24,514 bases of DNA from CAYTSW01 sp964440605 (GTDB lineage: Bacteria > Planctomycetota > Phycisphaerae > Phycisphaerales > UBA1924): positions 1 to 24,514 of the forward strand of contig CAYTSW010000030.1 in assembly GCA_964440605.1 (NCBI GenBank), written 5' to 3'. The position numbers and the translations under genes are program-made. The notes beneath the pieces were generated by a model that saw only the letters and a program-made list of their open reading frames with translations, ran no database searches and had not been told where the DNA came from. This document shows, piece by piece, positions 14,626 through 22,281 of the stretch. Within the stretch, counting starts at the first letter, position 1. Every line of letters starts with the position of its first letter.

Positions 14626-15909
14626 TTACGCCGGTTGGTCGTCCATCCGCTCTCCGCCCGTCGTCTTGGGGCTCGCGTCGACGGCGTGGCTTGAGCTGTT
14701 GGTGCCCTCGGTCCAGCCGGGTTTGATCTCGTGCGCGCCGCCCTCGCCGTCGGCCTCGGTTTCGCCGGAACACAGCTCCGGCAGGCTGAGCGTGAAGACG
14801 CTTCCCTTGCCTACTTCCGAGCGCACGGTCAGCGAGCCGTTGTGCTGCTGGGCGATGCGTCGGCACATGGCGAGCCCGATGCCCGAACCCTCGATGGATG
14901 TGTCGGTCGCCGCGCGTGTGAGGAAGCCGAAGATCCGCTCGTGCTGGTCTTCGGGGATGCCCACGCCGTTGTCGCGGAAGCGCACCTCGAGGCCCGAGCC
15001 GGTGGGGGGGGCGGTCGCGGTGCTGACATGGATGTTGGGCTGCTCGTCGCCGGCGTACTTGATGGCGTTCTCGATCAGGTTCTGGAAGATAACGCGCAGG
15101 CCGACCTCGTCGCCCAGGACCGCTGGCAGGGGCTCGCACTCGAGGCGGGCGCCGCTGGTGTCGATGAGGTGCGTGAGCGCAGCGCACGCCTGCTTGAAGC
15201 AGGCGTCGAGCTCGACGCGGTCGCCGGGCGTCTGCTTGAACCCGAGCGCGGCGTAGCGCAGCAGGTGCTTGAGCACTTCCTCGATCTGCTCCTGTCCCTC
15301 CTCCACCAGCTTGAGCGCCCGCTGGAGCTTCTCGTCGGCGTTGACACGCTCGCGGGCCATGGACGAGCCCATGGTTACCAGCGCGAGCGGGTTGCGGACT
15401 TCGTGGGCGACGACGCGCGCAAAGCCGCGGAGCTCGTAGTTGCGGCGTTCGAGCAGCTCGTTGGCCTGCTTGAGCTTCTTCTCCCGGCTGCGCACGTACG
15501 CGCTCACGCTCGTGGTCACCGCGTCGTCGAACACCTCGCCGATGCGCATCGCGATCGACTCGTCGAGCTCGAGCTCTGTTTGCAGTTTGAAGACGAGCAC
15601 GCGCCGGAGCATGAGAAAGTCTCGGGCGAGACTCTCAACGTGCCACTCGAGCTCCTCGCGCTGGTCGGCGTGCGCGAGCGCGAACGAGTCGGGGATGCGC
15701 ACGTCGCCGTCGGTGAGGCATGAAGCGAAGGCGTTGAGAAACTCCGGCAACTTGTTGCGCAGCACGCTGTCGCTCGAAGCGTCGGCCATGGGCTGGTGAC
15801 GCTTGGCGAGTTCGAGCCAGGCCTCGAAGATCGAATCTGTGTTGCCACGGATAAACGAGGCAATCTTCATCAACGCATCCGTCGGCAGCGGCGAAGACGC
15901 TTGACCCAT
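14626..15909 (-). CDS. Soluble sensor histidine kinase with RsbRD-like N-terminal domain
   Basis: This 427-residue kinase has no membrane segment. The N-terminal 130 residues are all-helical and resemble the RsbRD N-terminal sensor domain (IRGNTDSIFEAWLELAKRH; later ADQREELEWHVESLARDFLMLRRVL). A short coiled linker (about 138-160) follows. The kinase core has an H-box FARVVAHEVRNPLALV with phospho-acceptor His169, an N-box FQNLIENAIKYA (Asn277, Asn281), a G1 box RDNGVGI (Asp313) and a G2 box GSGIGLAMCRRI (341-352). A disordered acidic tail (about 382-427) is unusual. The ATG at 15909 follows a strong GGAGGAGGTG site. It lies 154 bases after ychF. No response regulator gene is nearby, so its partner is unknown. 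Confidence 0.92.
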   Translation of the reverse strand: MGQASSPLPTDALMKIASFIRGNTDSIFEAWLELAKRHQPMADASSDSVLRNKLPEFLNAFASCLTDGDVRIPDSFALAHADQREELEWHVESLARDFLMLRRVLVFKLQTELELDESIAMRIGEVFDDAVTTSVSAYVRSREKKLKQANELLERRNYELRGFARVVAHEVRNPLALVTMGSSMARERVNADEKLQRALKLVEEGQEQIEEVLKHLLRYAALGFKQTPGDRVELDACFKQACAALTHLIDTSGARLECEPLPAVLGDEVGLRVIFQNLIENAIKYAGDEQPNIHVSTATAPPTGSGLEVRFRDNGVGIPEDQHERIFGFLTRAATDTSIEGSGIGLAMCRRIAQQHNGSLTVRSEVGKGSVFTLSLPELCSGETEADGEGGAHEIKPGWTEGTNSSSHAVDASPKTTGGERMDDQPA

Positions 15910-16063
15910 GTCACACCTCCTCCAGCATGGCAAAACCCACGCAACCGCGGGTGAGATCGGGGCCCCGGATGCTAACCCATGCCCAGAGATTCGGGAATAC
16001 CGACCGTGAGTTTTCATGCGTTTTTCGGCGGACCGGGCTGGAGGATCGTCGGAAAGGATGGGC

Positions 16064-17176
16064 TCAGTTGAAGTGGAAGTGGCATACGTCCCCATCCCGC
16101 ATGACGTATTCCTTGCCCTCCATACGCATGCGCCCGGCCTCTTTGATGGCCTTCTCGCTGCCGAGTTCGTCCAGGTCGTCCACGGAGTAGACCTCGGCAC
16201 GGATGAAGCCGCGTTCGAAGTCGCTGTGGATCGCGCCCGCGGCCTGGGGGGCCTTGCACCCCAGCGGGATCGTCCAGGCGCGGATCTCCTTTTCGCCGGC
16301 GGTGAAGAACTCGTGCAGGCCCAGCAGGCGGTGCAGCGCGCGGGCGACCGCGTCCAGCGCCGGCTCCTCGAGGCCCAGGTCGCCGAGCATCTCGCGCGTG
16401 TCAGCGTCGTCGAGATCGGCCAGTTCCGCCTCGATCTTTGCGCAGACGGGCACGCACTCCATGCCCAGGCTCCTGGCATAGTCGCGCACCGCGGTGGCGT
16501 GCGGGCCCTCGCCGCGGACGTCGTCCTCGTCGACGTTGGCGATGTAGAGCGTGCGCTTGGCGGTGATGAAGCCGAAGCCCTTGAGCGCGCGCCGCTCGTC
16601 GCGGTCCTCGAACGCGCCGCCCGCGATGAGCGTGCGGATGGGCCTGCCCTCGTTGAGCACGGGCTCGACCTGGTTCAGGACGCTGAGGCGGGCGATGGCG
16701 TCGGCGTCCTTGCCCTTGGCGGCGCGCACGGCCTTGTCCCTGGCGTTCTCGACCGTCTGCATGTCGGCGAGGATGAGCTCGGTCTCGATCGTCTCGATAT
16801 CGCGGATGGGATCGACGCTGCCCTCGACGTGCGTGATGTCTTCCCCGCCCGGGGCCTTCTCGAAACACCGGACGACGTGGGCGATCGCGTCGACCTCGCG
16901 GATGTGCGAGAGGAACTTGTTGCCTAGGCCCTCGCCCTCGGAAGCGCCCTTGACGATGCCCGCGATGTCCACGAGCCGCAGCGCCGCAGGGATGACCTTC
17001 TGCGTCTTGATGTGTTTCTGAATGCGATCGAGCCGGGCGTCGGGGATGGTGACGACGCCGACGTTGGGCTCGATGGTCGCAAAGGGGTAGTTGGCCGCGA
17101 GCGCACCGGCGGCGGTGAGGGCGTTGAAGAGGGTGCTCTTGCCGACGTTGGGCAGACCGACAATTCCGGCGTCCAT
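16064..17176 (-). CDS. ychF: Redox-regulated ATPase YchF (Obg-like GTPase family)
   Basis: This 370-residue translation-factor ATPase is associated with ribosomes and stress adaptation. The G1 loop GLPNVGKST (7-15), the effector segment NYPFATIEPNVGVV, the G3 motif DIAGIVKGASEGEGLGNKFL and the NVDE that replaces the GTPase NKxD all identify YchF, which prefers ATP. A helical coiled insertion (about residues 125-200) and a C-terminal TGS domain (about 285-368; WTIPLGCKAPQAAGAIHSDFERGFIRAEV) complete the fold. The ATG at 17176 is the only sensible start. It is transcribed after aat, across a 136-base gap containing paired hairpin repeats, and precedes the histidine kinase. Confidence 0.97.
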   Translation of the reverse strand: MDAGIVGLPNVGKSTLFNALTAAGALAANYPFATIEPNVGVVTIPDARLDRIQKHIKTQKVIPAALRLVDIAGIVKGASEGEGLGNKFLSHIREVDAIAHVVRCFEKAPGGEDITHVEGSVDPIRDIETIETELILADMQTVENARDKAVRAAKGKDADAIARLSVLNQVEPVLNEGRPIRTLIAGGAFEDRDERRALKGFGFITAKRTLYIANVDEDDVRGEGPHATAVRDYARSLGMECVPVCAKIEAELADLDDADTREMLGDLGLEEPALDAVARALHRLLGLHEFFTAGEKEIRAWTIPLGCKAPQAAGAIHSDFERGFIRAEVYSVDDLDELGSEKAIKEAGRMRMEGKEYVMRDGDVCHFHFN

Positions 17177-17235
17177 GGAAAGCTCCGGGGGAGGAAACGA
17201 GGGTCGCGATGGTAGCGGGCGGAGCCCGGAGCGAG

Positions 17236-17303
17236 CACCGGGCGCGAGCCCGGTGGCGGTGGCACTCGCGCAGACTCATGCTCCACCGGGCTCGCGCCCG
17301 GCG
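17236..17303. repeat. Dispersed GC-rich hairpin repeat, copies 2 and 3 as an inverted pair
   Basis: Between aat and ychF, a perfect 19-bp inverted repeat is formed by 17238-17256 and 17283-17301, with 26 bases between. Each arm is itself a hairpin: 17236-17255 reads CACCGGGCGCGAGCCCGGTG, an 8-bp stem with a GCGA (GNRA-type) loop. The same 19 bases recur exactly at 24412-24430 and in diverged form at 11819-11839. The layout resembles REP/BIME elements: short, intergenic, palindromic and paired head-to-head. Confidence 0.6.
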
Positions 17304-17312
17304 CTGGTTGGG

Positions 17313-18041
17313 TCACGTGCTCAGGGGCGCCCAGCGGTCTTTCTGTTGGATCGCCTCCCGGAGCATCGTCATATACGCGCTCGAACTCACCTCGAACGCC
17401 CCGAAGCGGGCAACGTGTCCGGTGACCATCTGTGTGTCAAAGAGGGTGTAACCCAGCCGGCGCAGGTGGCGGCAGAGGGTGACAAGGGCGGCTTTGCTCG
17501 CGTCGGTGCCGTCGAGGGGGTGGCGTGAGCCGTCGTCGAGGCGTGGACGTGGGCGGGCGTACATGCTCTCGCCGAAGAAGGCGGCTCCGATGGTGACGCC
17601 GTAGATCCCGCCGACGGGCTCGAGTGCGCCGGTCTGCGGGTCGGGCAGGCAAGCCTCGAGGCAGTGGGCGTGCCCGACTCGAAAGGCGGCTTCGTACCAG
17701 GTGATGAGGTCCTCGGAGATCCATCGGCCGTCGAGCACGCTGCGCGGCGCGGCGCAGCGGCGCATGACGCCGGCGAAGTCCTCGTCCATCCGGTAAACGA
17801 ACCCGCGGTTACGCATGGCCTTGCGGAGCGATCGGCTGACGTGGAGGCTGGGCTGGTCGTCTTCGGCCGAATCTTCGATGAGCGGCAGAACGCCGCGGGG
17901 GTCGGCGGCGAACAGCTCGATGGCGCCGGTGGGTTCGTCGGCCATGGGGAAGAGCCCGCGCGCGTAGAGCGTGAGCAGGGCGTCGGCCGCCGCGTCTCCG
18001 GTGCGCCTGGGCGCCGCGGGGTTGGCCCGTGAGCGAGTCAT
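17313..18041 (-). CDS. aat: Leucyl/phenylalanyl-tRNA--protein transferase
   Basis: Aat adds Leu or Phe to proteins with N-terminal Lys or Arg, marking them for the ClpS/ClpAP N-degron pathway. The 242-residue protein carries the family motifs: LYARGLFPMAD (about 25-35), WISEDLITWYEAAFRVGHAHCLEAC, GGIYGVTIGAAFFGESMYARPR, and TDASKAALVTLCRHLRRLGYTLFDTQ followed by HVARFGA. The length is normal. The ATG at 18041 is adopted; the first 15 residues are basic and poorly conserved. It starts 16 bases after the gmhA stop and is likely co-transcribed with it. Confidence 0.96.
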   Translation of the reverse strand: MTRSRANPAAPRRTGDAAADALLTLYARGLFPMADEPTGAIELFAADPRGVLPLIEDSAEDDQPSLHVSRSLRKAMRNRGFVYRMDEDFAGVMRRCAAPRSVLDGRWISEDLITWYEAAFRVGHAHCLEACLPDPQTGALEPVGGIYGVTIGAAFFGESMYARPRPRLDDGSRHPLDGTDASKAALVTLCRHLRRLGYTLFDTQMVTGHVARFGAFEVSSSAYMTMLREAIQQKDRWAPLST

Positions 18042-18057
18042 GGGGTGACGCTAGGCG

Positions 18058-18639
18058 TCAGCCCGCCGATTCCACAGCTTCGAGTATGAGATGGATGACG
18101 ACCTGGTGGGCTTCCTGTATGCGCTCGGTCGCGTCGGAGGCGATGACGAGGGGGACGTCGCACGCCGCCGCGCAGGCCCCACCGGTCTTCCCCAAAAGGC
18201 CCACCGTGCGTCCACCGCCCGCCCGCGCTGCCTCCAGCGCCCGCAGCACGTTCGGGCTGTTCCCGCTGGTGGAGAACCCCACCAGCACATCGCCCGGCTT
18301 GACAAGGGCCTGCGCCTGGCGAGCGAAGACGGCGTCGTAGCCGAAGTCGTTGGCGATGCAGGTGAGCGCTGTGGCATCGGCGTTGAGGCAGACCGCGCGG
18401 TAGGGCGGGCGGTCGCGCTTGTAGCGGCCGATGAGCTCCTCGGCCAGATGCAGCGCCTCGGCGGCCGAGCCGCCGTTCCCGCAGGTATAGAGGGTCGCGC
18501 CGTCTGCCAGCGCGGTGCGGACCTCGTGGACGATGCGCAGAATGTCCGGGGCCTGGTCGGCGAGAGAGGCGATGACGCGCGCCGCGTCGTCGGCGACCGC
18601 CCGCACCGTTTCTTCGGAGAAGCCTTCTGCGTCACGCAT
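18058..18639 (-). CDS. gmhA: Phosphoheptose isomerase (sedoheptulose 7-phosphate isomerase)
   Basis: This SIS-domain enzyme makes D-glycero-D-manno-heptose 7-phosphate for heptose-containing surface glycans. The 193-residue protein follows E. coli GmhA closely: CGNGGSAAEALHLAEELIGRYK (53-74, including the catalytic Glu at 67/68), IANDFGYDAVFARQ, GFSTSGNSPNVLRAL (121-135) and ERIQEAHQVVIHLI with the catalytic His at 178. The ATG at 18639 gives the family length; a GTG at 18681 would add 14 poorly matching residues. No other heptose gene (hldE, gmhB) is in the window. A 9-bp inverted repeat at 18703-18741 lies just upstream. Confidence 0.93.
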   Translation of the reverse strand: MRDAEGFSEETVRAVADDAARVIASLADQAPDILRIVHEVRTALADGATLYTCGNGGSAAEALHLAEELIGRYKRDRPPYRAVCLNADATALTCIANDFGYDAVFARQAQALVKPGDVLVGFSTSGNSPNVLRALEAARAGGGRTVGLLGKTGGACAAACDVPLVIASDATERIQEAHQVVIHLILEAVESAG

Positions 18640-18702
18640 CAAGTCAGTGTCGCCCGCGTGGCGCGCGCGCACAACCCGCACGCCCCGGGGGGCGGAAGAT
18701 GT

Positions 18703-18741
18703 GCTCGGTGCATGGCTACAATCACCCCTTCGGCACCGAGC
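18703..18741. promoter_or_regulatory. Inverted repeat around a TACAAT box (operator or hairpin)
   Basis: GCTCGGTGC (18703-18711) and GCACCGAGC (18733-18741) form a perfect 9-bp inverted repeat. The 21-base spacer contains TACAAT (18717-18722), a fair -10 element on the plus strand upstream of tRNA-Lys. No good -35 is visible. It lies between the divergent gmhA and tRNA genes. It could be an operator, a promoter region or simply a stable hairpin. Confidence 0.3.
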
Positions 18742-18805
18742 GAACCACTCGGCGCGACAACTCGGACGACCTCGCCCGCCCGCATGAGTGTGTGGGCATG
18801 CGTGA

Positions 18806-18878
18806 GGGGGAGTAGCTCAGTTGGCAGAGCATCGGCCTTTTAAGCCGCGGGTCCAGGGTTCGAGTCCCTGCTCCCCCA
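18806..18878 (+). tRNA. tRNA-Lys (anticodon TTT)
   Basis: The 73 bases fold as a complete cloverleaf. The acceptor stem is GGGGGAG with CTCCCCC. The D arm is GCTC...GAGC with an AGTTGGCA loop. The anticodon loop CTTTTAA has TTT at positions 34-36. The variable loop has 5 bases, and the T arm CAGGG/CCCTG encloses TTCGAGT. The discriminator base is A. The 3' CCA is not encoded (ATT follows). The first anticodon-stem pair (27-43) is a T-C mismatch; the other four pairs are sound. Confidence 0.97.
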
Positions 18879-19014
18879 TTGGAACTCGGGCCCGGAGGCC
18901 TCGGCGCCGCCTCGCGGGCGTGGGAACGCGAGTGCAATCAGCCATGACAGAGATGCTTCACACACCAGGGTCCGGCTCGGGCGTTGACCGAACGACGGAG
19001 CGGGGGCGCGCCGC

Positions 19015-22000
19015 GTGATCCCGCCGACGCTTGAAGCCTCAACGTCGACGCGCGCCGTCCACGTGCTCGTCGTGCACGCCGCCTGGTCCGACGACGCGCT
19101 GCACATCTGGGCCGAGCACCATCCCCGGAGCGACGGTCCTGCGCCGGCGGGCGACGACGCGCACCCCTTCGCCGCCGACGCCGCGACCGTCGGCGCGGTC
19201 TGCGCCCTGTCGGGCGACGCGCGCCACCTGGCGATGCGGCTGCCCACCGGTAGCACGGCCCCCATCCCGAGCCCCCGCCTGGCCCACTGGCTCGGCGAGA
19301 CCGGAGAGGAAGGCGTCAACGCCCGGCTCGAACGGTGGCGCGTGCCGACGCTTGCGATCGCGCCCGACGATGTGGAAGACGCGCTCGCCCGCATCGAAGA
19401 GCGCTGCGACAAGACGGAGTCGCACCGCGTCGATGAAGCCGCGGCTCACGAGTCCGAAGCGGCGACGCACGTCTCGGCCGGCGCTTCGCTTCGTTTCTTC
19501 GCGACCGCCGCCCGCTTCGCCAAGGCGCTGCGGGCGGAGCAGCGCGTCGTGCCGTCGCTGATGCATTCGCTGGACGGCCCGCTCGCCGGCGCGTGGGAGC
19601 CGTGGCTGAGCGACAAGTCCATCGCGCCGCGTGCGGCCGAGTTGTTGCGCGCCATGCCGCCCGCCGCCCGGTCGGTCGACGATGAGTTCAGCCACGAGCC
19701 GGCAGCCGTGCTGCGCGCATACCTGGAAGCGATCACCGACGCGGGTTGCCGGCGGGCGCTGCGGGCCCAGCAGATGGAAGAGGCGATCGAGGACAAGCCC
19801 GCCGACGCCGACCCCCACGTTGGCTGGTTGACCGGCCTGCTCGGGACGCGGCGTGATGTGGTCGCGGCCGACGACGCCGTCTCGGGCATGGTGCGGTCGG
19901 TGCGCCGCTGGATCGGCGGTCTGGACGAGCGCGGCGTCAGCGTCGACTGGCGCCTGCTGTTGATCGTGGAGGAACCGCTGCTGCCGGTGGAACTGCCGGA
20001 CTTCGCCTCGCCCGGCGACGATGCGTCGTGGCGTCTGCGCTTCCTGCTCCAGTCGGCCGAGAACGAAGAGATCGTCGTTGACGCCGAGGACGTCTGGACG
20101 CTGCGGGGCGAGACGGCTTCGGTCGAGGGGCACCGCATCGACAAGCCGCAGGAACTGCTGCTTGCGGAGCTGGGACGGGCGAGCCGCATCTTCCCCAAGC
20201 TCGAACACGCGCTGAGCGACTCGGCGCCGACAGACCTCGCACTGACGACGCGCGAGGCGTACGAGTTCCTGCGCGAGATCGGCCCGCTGCTGCGTGAGCA
20301 GGGTGTGGGCGTCAAGACGCCCGACTGGTGGGATACGCCCAGCGCGCGACTCGGCGCACGCCTGCAACTGTTCGACGCGCCGCCCACGGACGCCAGCGGC
20401 TCGGGACCCAGCCCCACCAACGCCGCCGAAGCGCGCCTCGGGCTCAACGCGCTGGTGGGCTACGAATGGTCGCTGGCGGTGGGCGACACGCCGATCACGA
20501 TGGAGGACTTTCAGCGTCTCGCGGAGCAGCGGGCGCCGCTGGTGCAGATCGGGGGCAAGTGGGTCGAGATCCGCCAGGAAGACATCGCCCACGCCGTCAA
20601 GTTCATCAACGACAACCCCGGCGGCTCGATGCGCTTCGGCGAGGCGCTGCGCATGGCCTACGCCTATGACCTCGGCTCGACGGGCGTGCCGGTCGTCGGC
20701 ATCGACGCCAGCGGCTGGGTCTCCGCCCTGCTGGGGCAGGACACCGCCGACGGCGCGACGTTCAAGATCCTCGAGCCCCCCGAAGGTTTCCAGGGCGAGC
20801 TGCGCCCGTATCAGGTCAAGGGCATGAGCTGGATGGCCTTCCTCGATCGCCTCGGGTTGGGCCCGTGCCTTGCCGACGACATGGGCCTGGGCAAGACGAT
20901 CCAGCAGCTCGCGCTGCTCCAGCACGAGAAGAACGAAGCCGAGGCCGCGGGCACGGTGACCGGCCCGACGCTCATCGTCGTGCCCATGTCGATCGTCGGG
21001 AACTGGATGCGCGAAGCCGCCAAGTTCGCGCCGGGGCTCAAGGTGATGATCCATCACGGGGTGGATCGCAAGACGGGCGACGAGTTCATCGAAGCGGCCT
21101 TGAGCACCGACCTGATCATCACCACCTACGCGTTGGCCAACCGCGACCGCGATCTGCTCGACCGTGTGCCTTGGGCGAGGCTCGTGCTCGACGAAGCGCA
21201 GAACATCAAGAACCCCTCGGCCAAGCAGAGCCAGGCGGTGCGCAGCCTCGAGGCGCCGCGGCGGATCGCCCTCACCGGCACGCCGCTCGAGAACCGCCTG
21301 TCCGAGCTGTGGTCGATCATGGACTTCTGCAATCCCGGCTTCCTCGGCTCGGCGGGCGAGTTCCGGCGTTCGTTCGGCGTGCCCATCGAACGCCACCGCG
21401 ACAAGCAGAAAGCCAACCGCCTCCGTCAGCTCGTCCGCCCGTTCATCCTGCGCCGCCTCAAAACCGACCCGCTGGTCATCTCCGACCTGCCCGACAAGCT
21501 CGAGACGCGCGAGTTCTGCCGCCTGACCTCGGAGCAGGCGACGCTCTACGAGTCCGCGGTCAAGACGATGCTCAGCGAAGTGGACCGCTCGGAGGGCATC
21601 CGCCGGCGAGGCGTCGTGCTCACCGCCCTCATCCGCCTCAAGCAAATCTGCAACCACCCCGAGCTCGTGCTGCGCGCCCAAGGCTCGGACAAGTCCGTCC
21701 CCGGCACGCCCGCGGCCTCGCGCTCGGGCAAGTGCATCCGCCTGCTCGAACTGCTCGACGAGGTGGTCGCCTCGGGCGAGTCGGCGCTCGTCTTCACGCA
21801 GTTCCGCCAGATGGGTCACCTGCTCTCGGCCATGCTGCGCCAGGCGCTCGACCGCGAGGTGCTCTTCCTGCATGGGGGCACGCCTCAAGCCCAGCGCGAA
21901 AAGCTCGTCGAGCGTTTCCAGAAGGGCGACGGCTCGTGCCCCGTCTTCCTGCTCTCGCTCAAGGCGGGCGGCGTGGGCCTGAACCTCACCGCGGCGAGCC

Positions 22001-22278
22001 ACGTCTTCCACTTCGACCGCTGGTGGAACCCGGCGGTCGAGAACCAGGCGACCGACCGCGCCTTCCGCATCGGGCAGACCAAGACGGTCAACGTCCACAA
22101 GTTCGTCGTCTCGGGAACGCTCGAGGAACGCATCGACCAGATGATCGAGAGCAAGATCGCGCTGGCCGAGGATGTCATCGGCTCCGGCGAGGACTGGCTC
22201 ACCGAGCTCAGCTCCGACCAGCTCGCCGACGTGTTGCGCCTCCGTCCCGATGCGCTGGGCGACGGGGAGGAGGGCTGA
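19015..22278 (+). CDS. SNF2-family DEAD/DEAH-box helicase
   Basis: This 1087-residue ATP-dependent DNA translocase resembles the bacterial HepA/HelZ-type SNF2 proteins. The first 600 residues are the bacterial SNF2-associated region (DUF3670-like). Its end (about 480-560) has the typical LVGYEWSLAVGDTPITMEDF and KWVEIRQEDI. The helicase core follows: Walker A DDMGLGKT with Lys627, the DEAQ box at 726-729, TGTPLENRLSELWSI from 754, and a C-terminal RecA domain. That domain has TQFRQMGHLL, SLKAGGVGLNLT, WWNPAVENQATDRAFRIGQ (Arg1015 and Arg1018) and NVHKFVVSGTLEERI. The only upstream start is the GTG at 19015. The SWIM-protein gene begins 3 bases after its stop and surely shares the transcript. 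Its role (transcription recycling, repair or defence) cannot be decided from sequence. Confidence 0.92.
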   Translation: MIPPTLEASTSTRAVHVLVVHAAWSDDALHIWAEHHPRSDGPAPAGDDAHPFAADAATVGAVCALSGDARHLAMRLPTGSTAPIPSPRLAHWLGETGEEGVNARLERWRVPTLAIAPDDVEDALARIEERCDKTESHRVDEAAAHESEAATHVSAGASLRFFATAARFAKALRAEQRVVPSLMHSLDGPLAGAWEPWLSDKSIAPRAAELLRAMPPAARSVDDEFSHEPAAVLRAYLEAITDAGCRRALRAQQMEEAIEDKPADADPHVGWLTGLLGTRRDVVAADDAVSGMVRSVRRWIGGLDERGVSVDWRLLLIVEEPLLPVELPDFASPGDDASWRLRFLLQSAENEEIVVDAEDVWTLRGETASVEGHRIDKPQELLLAELGRASRIFPKLEHALSDSAPTDLALTTREAYEFLREIGPLLREQGVGVKTPDWWDTPSARLGARLQLFDAPPTDASGSGPSPTNAAEARLGLNALVGYEWSLAVGDTPITMEDFQRLAEQRAPLVQIGGKWVEIRQEDIAHAVKFINDNPGGSMRFGEALRMAYAYDLGSTGVPVVGIDASGWVSALLGQDTADGATFKILEPPEGFQGELRPYQVKGMSWMAFLDRLGLGPCLADDMGLGKTIQQLALLQHEKNEAEAAGTVTGPTLIVVPMSIVGNWMREAAKFAPGLKVMIHHGVDRKTGDEFIEAALSTDLIITTYALANRDRDLLDRVPWARLVLDEAQNIKNPSAKQSQAVRSLEAPRRIALTGTPLENRLSELWSIMDFCNPGFLGSAGEFRRSFGVPIERHRDKQKANRLRQLVRPFILRRLKTDPLVISDLPDKLETREFCRLTSEQATLYESAVKTMLSEVDRSEGIRRRGVVLTALIRLKQICNHPELVLRAQGSDKSVPGTPAASRSGKCIRLLELLDEVVASGESALVFTQFRQMGHLLSAMLRQALDREVLFLHGGTPQAQREKLVERFQKGDGSCPVFLLSLKAGGVGLNLTAASHVFHFDRWWNPAVENQATDRAFRIGQTKTVNVHKFVVSGTLEERIDQMIESKIALAEDVIGSGEDWLTELSSDQLADVLRLRPDALGDGEEG

Positions 22279-22281
22279 CCG

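Noticed and set aside
15910..16479. Extended N-terminus of the histidine kinase
   Set aside because: It runs over the ychF C-terminus, while a strong ribosome-binding site supports the ATG at 15909.
18879..19014. Attachment-site duplication downstream of tRNA-Lys
   Set aside because: I found no second copy of the tRNA 3' end and no integrase in the window.
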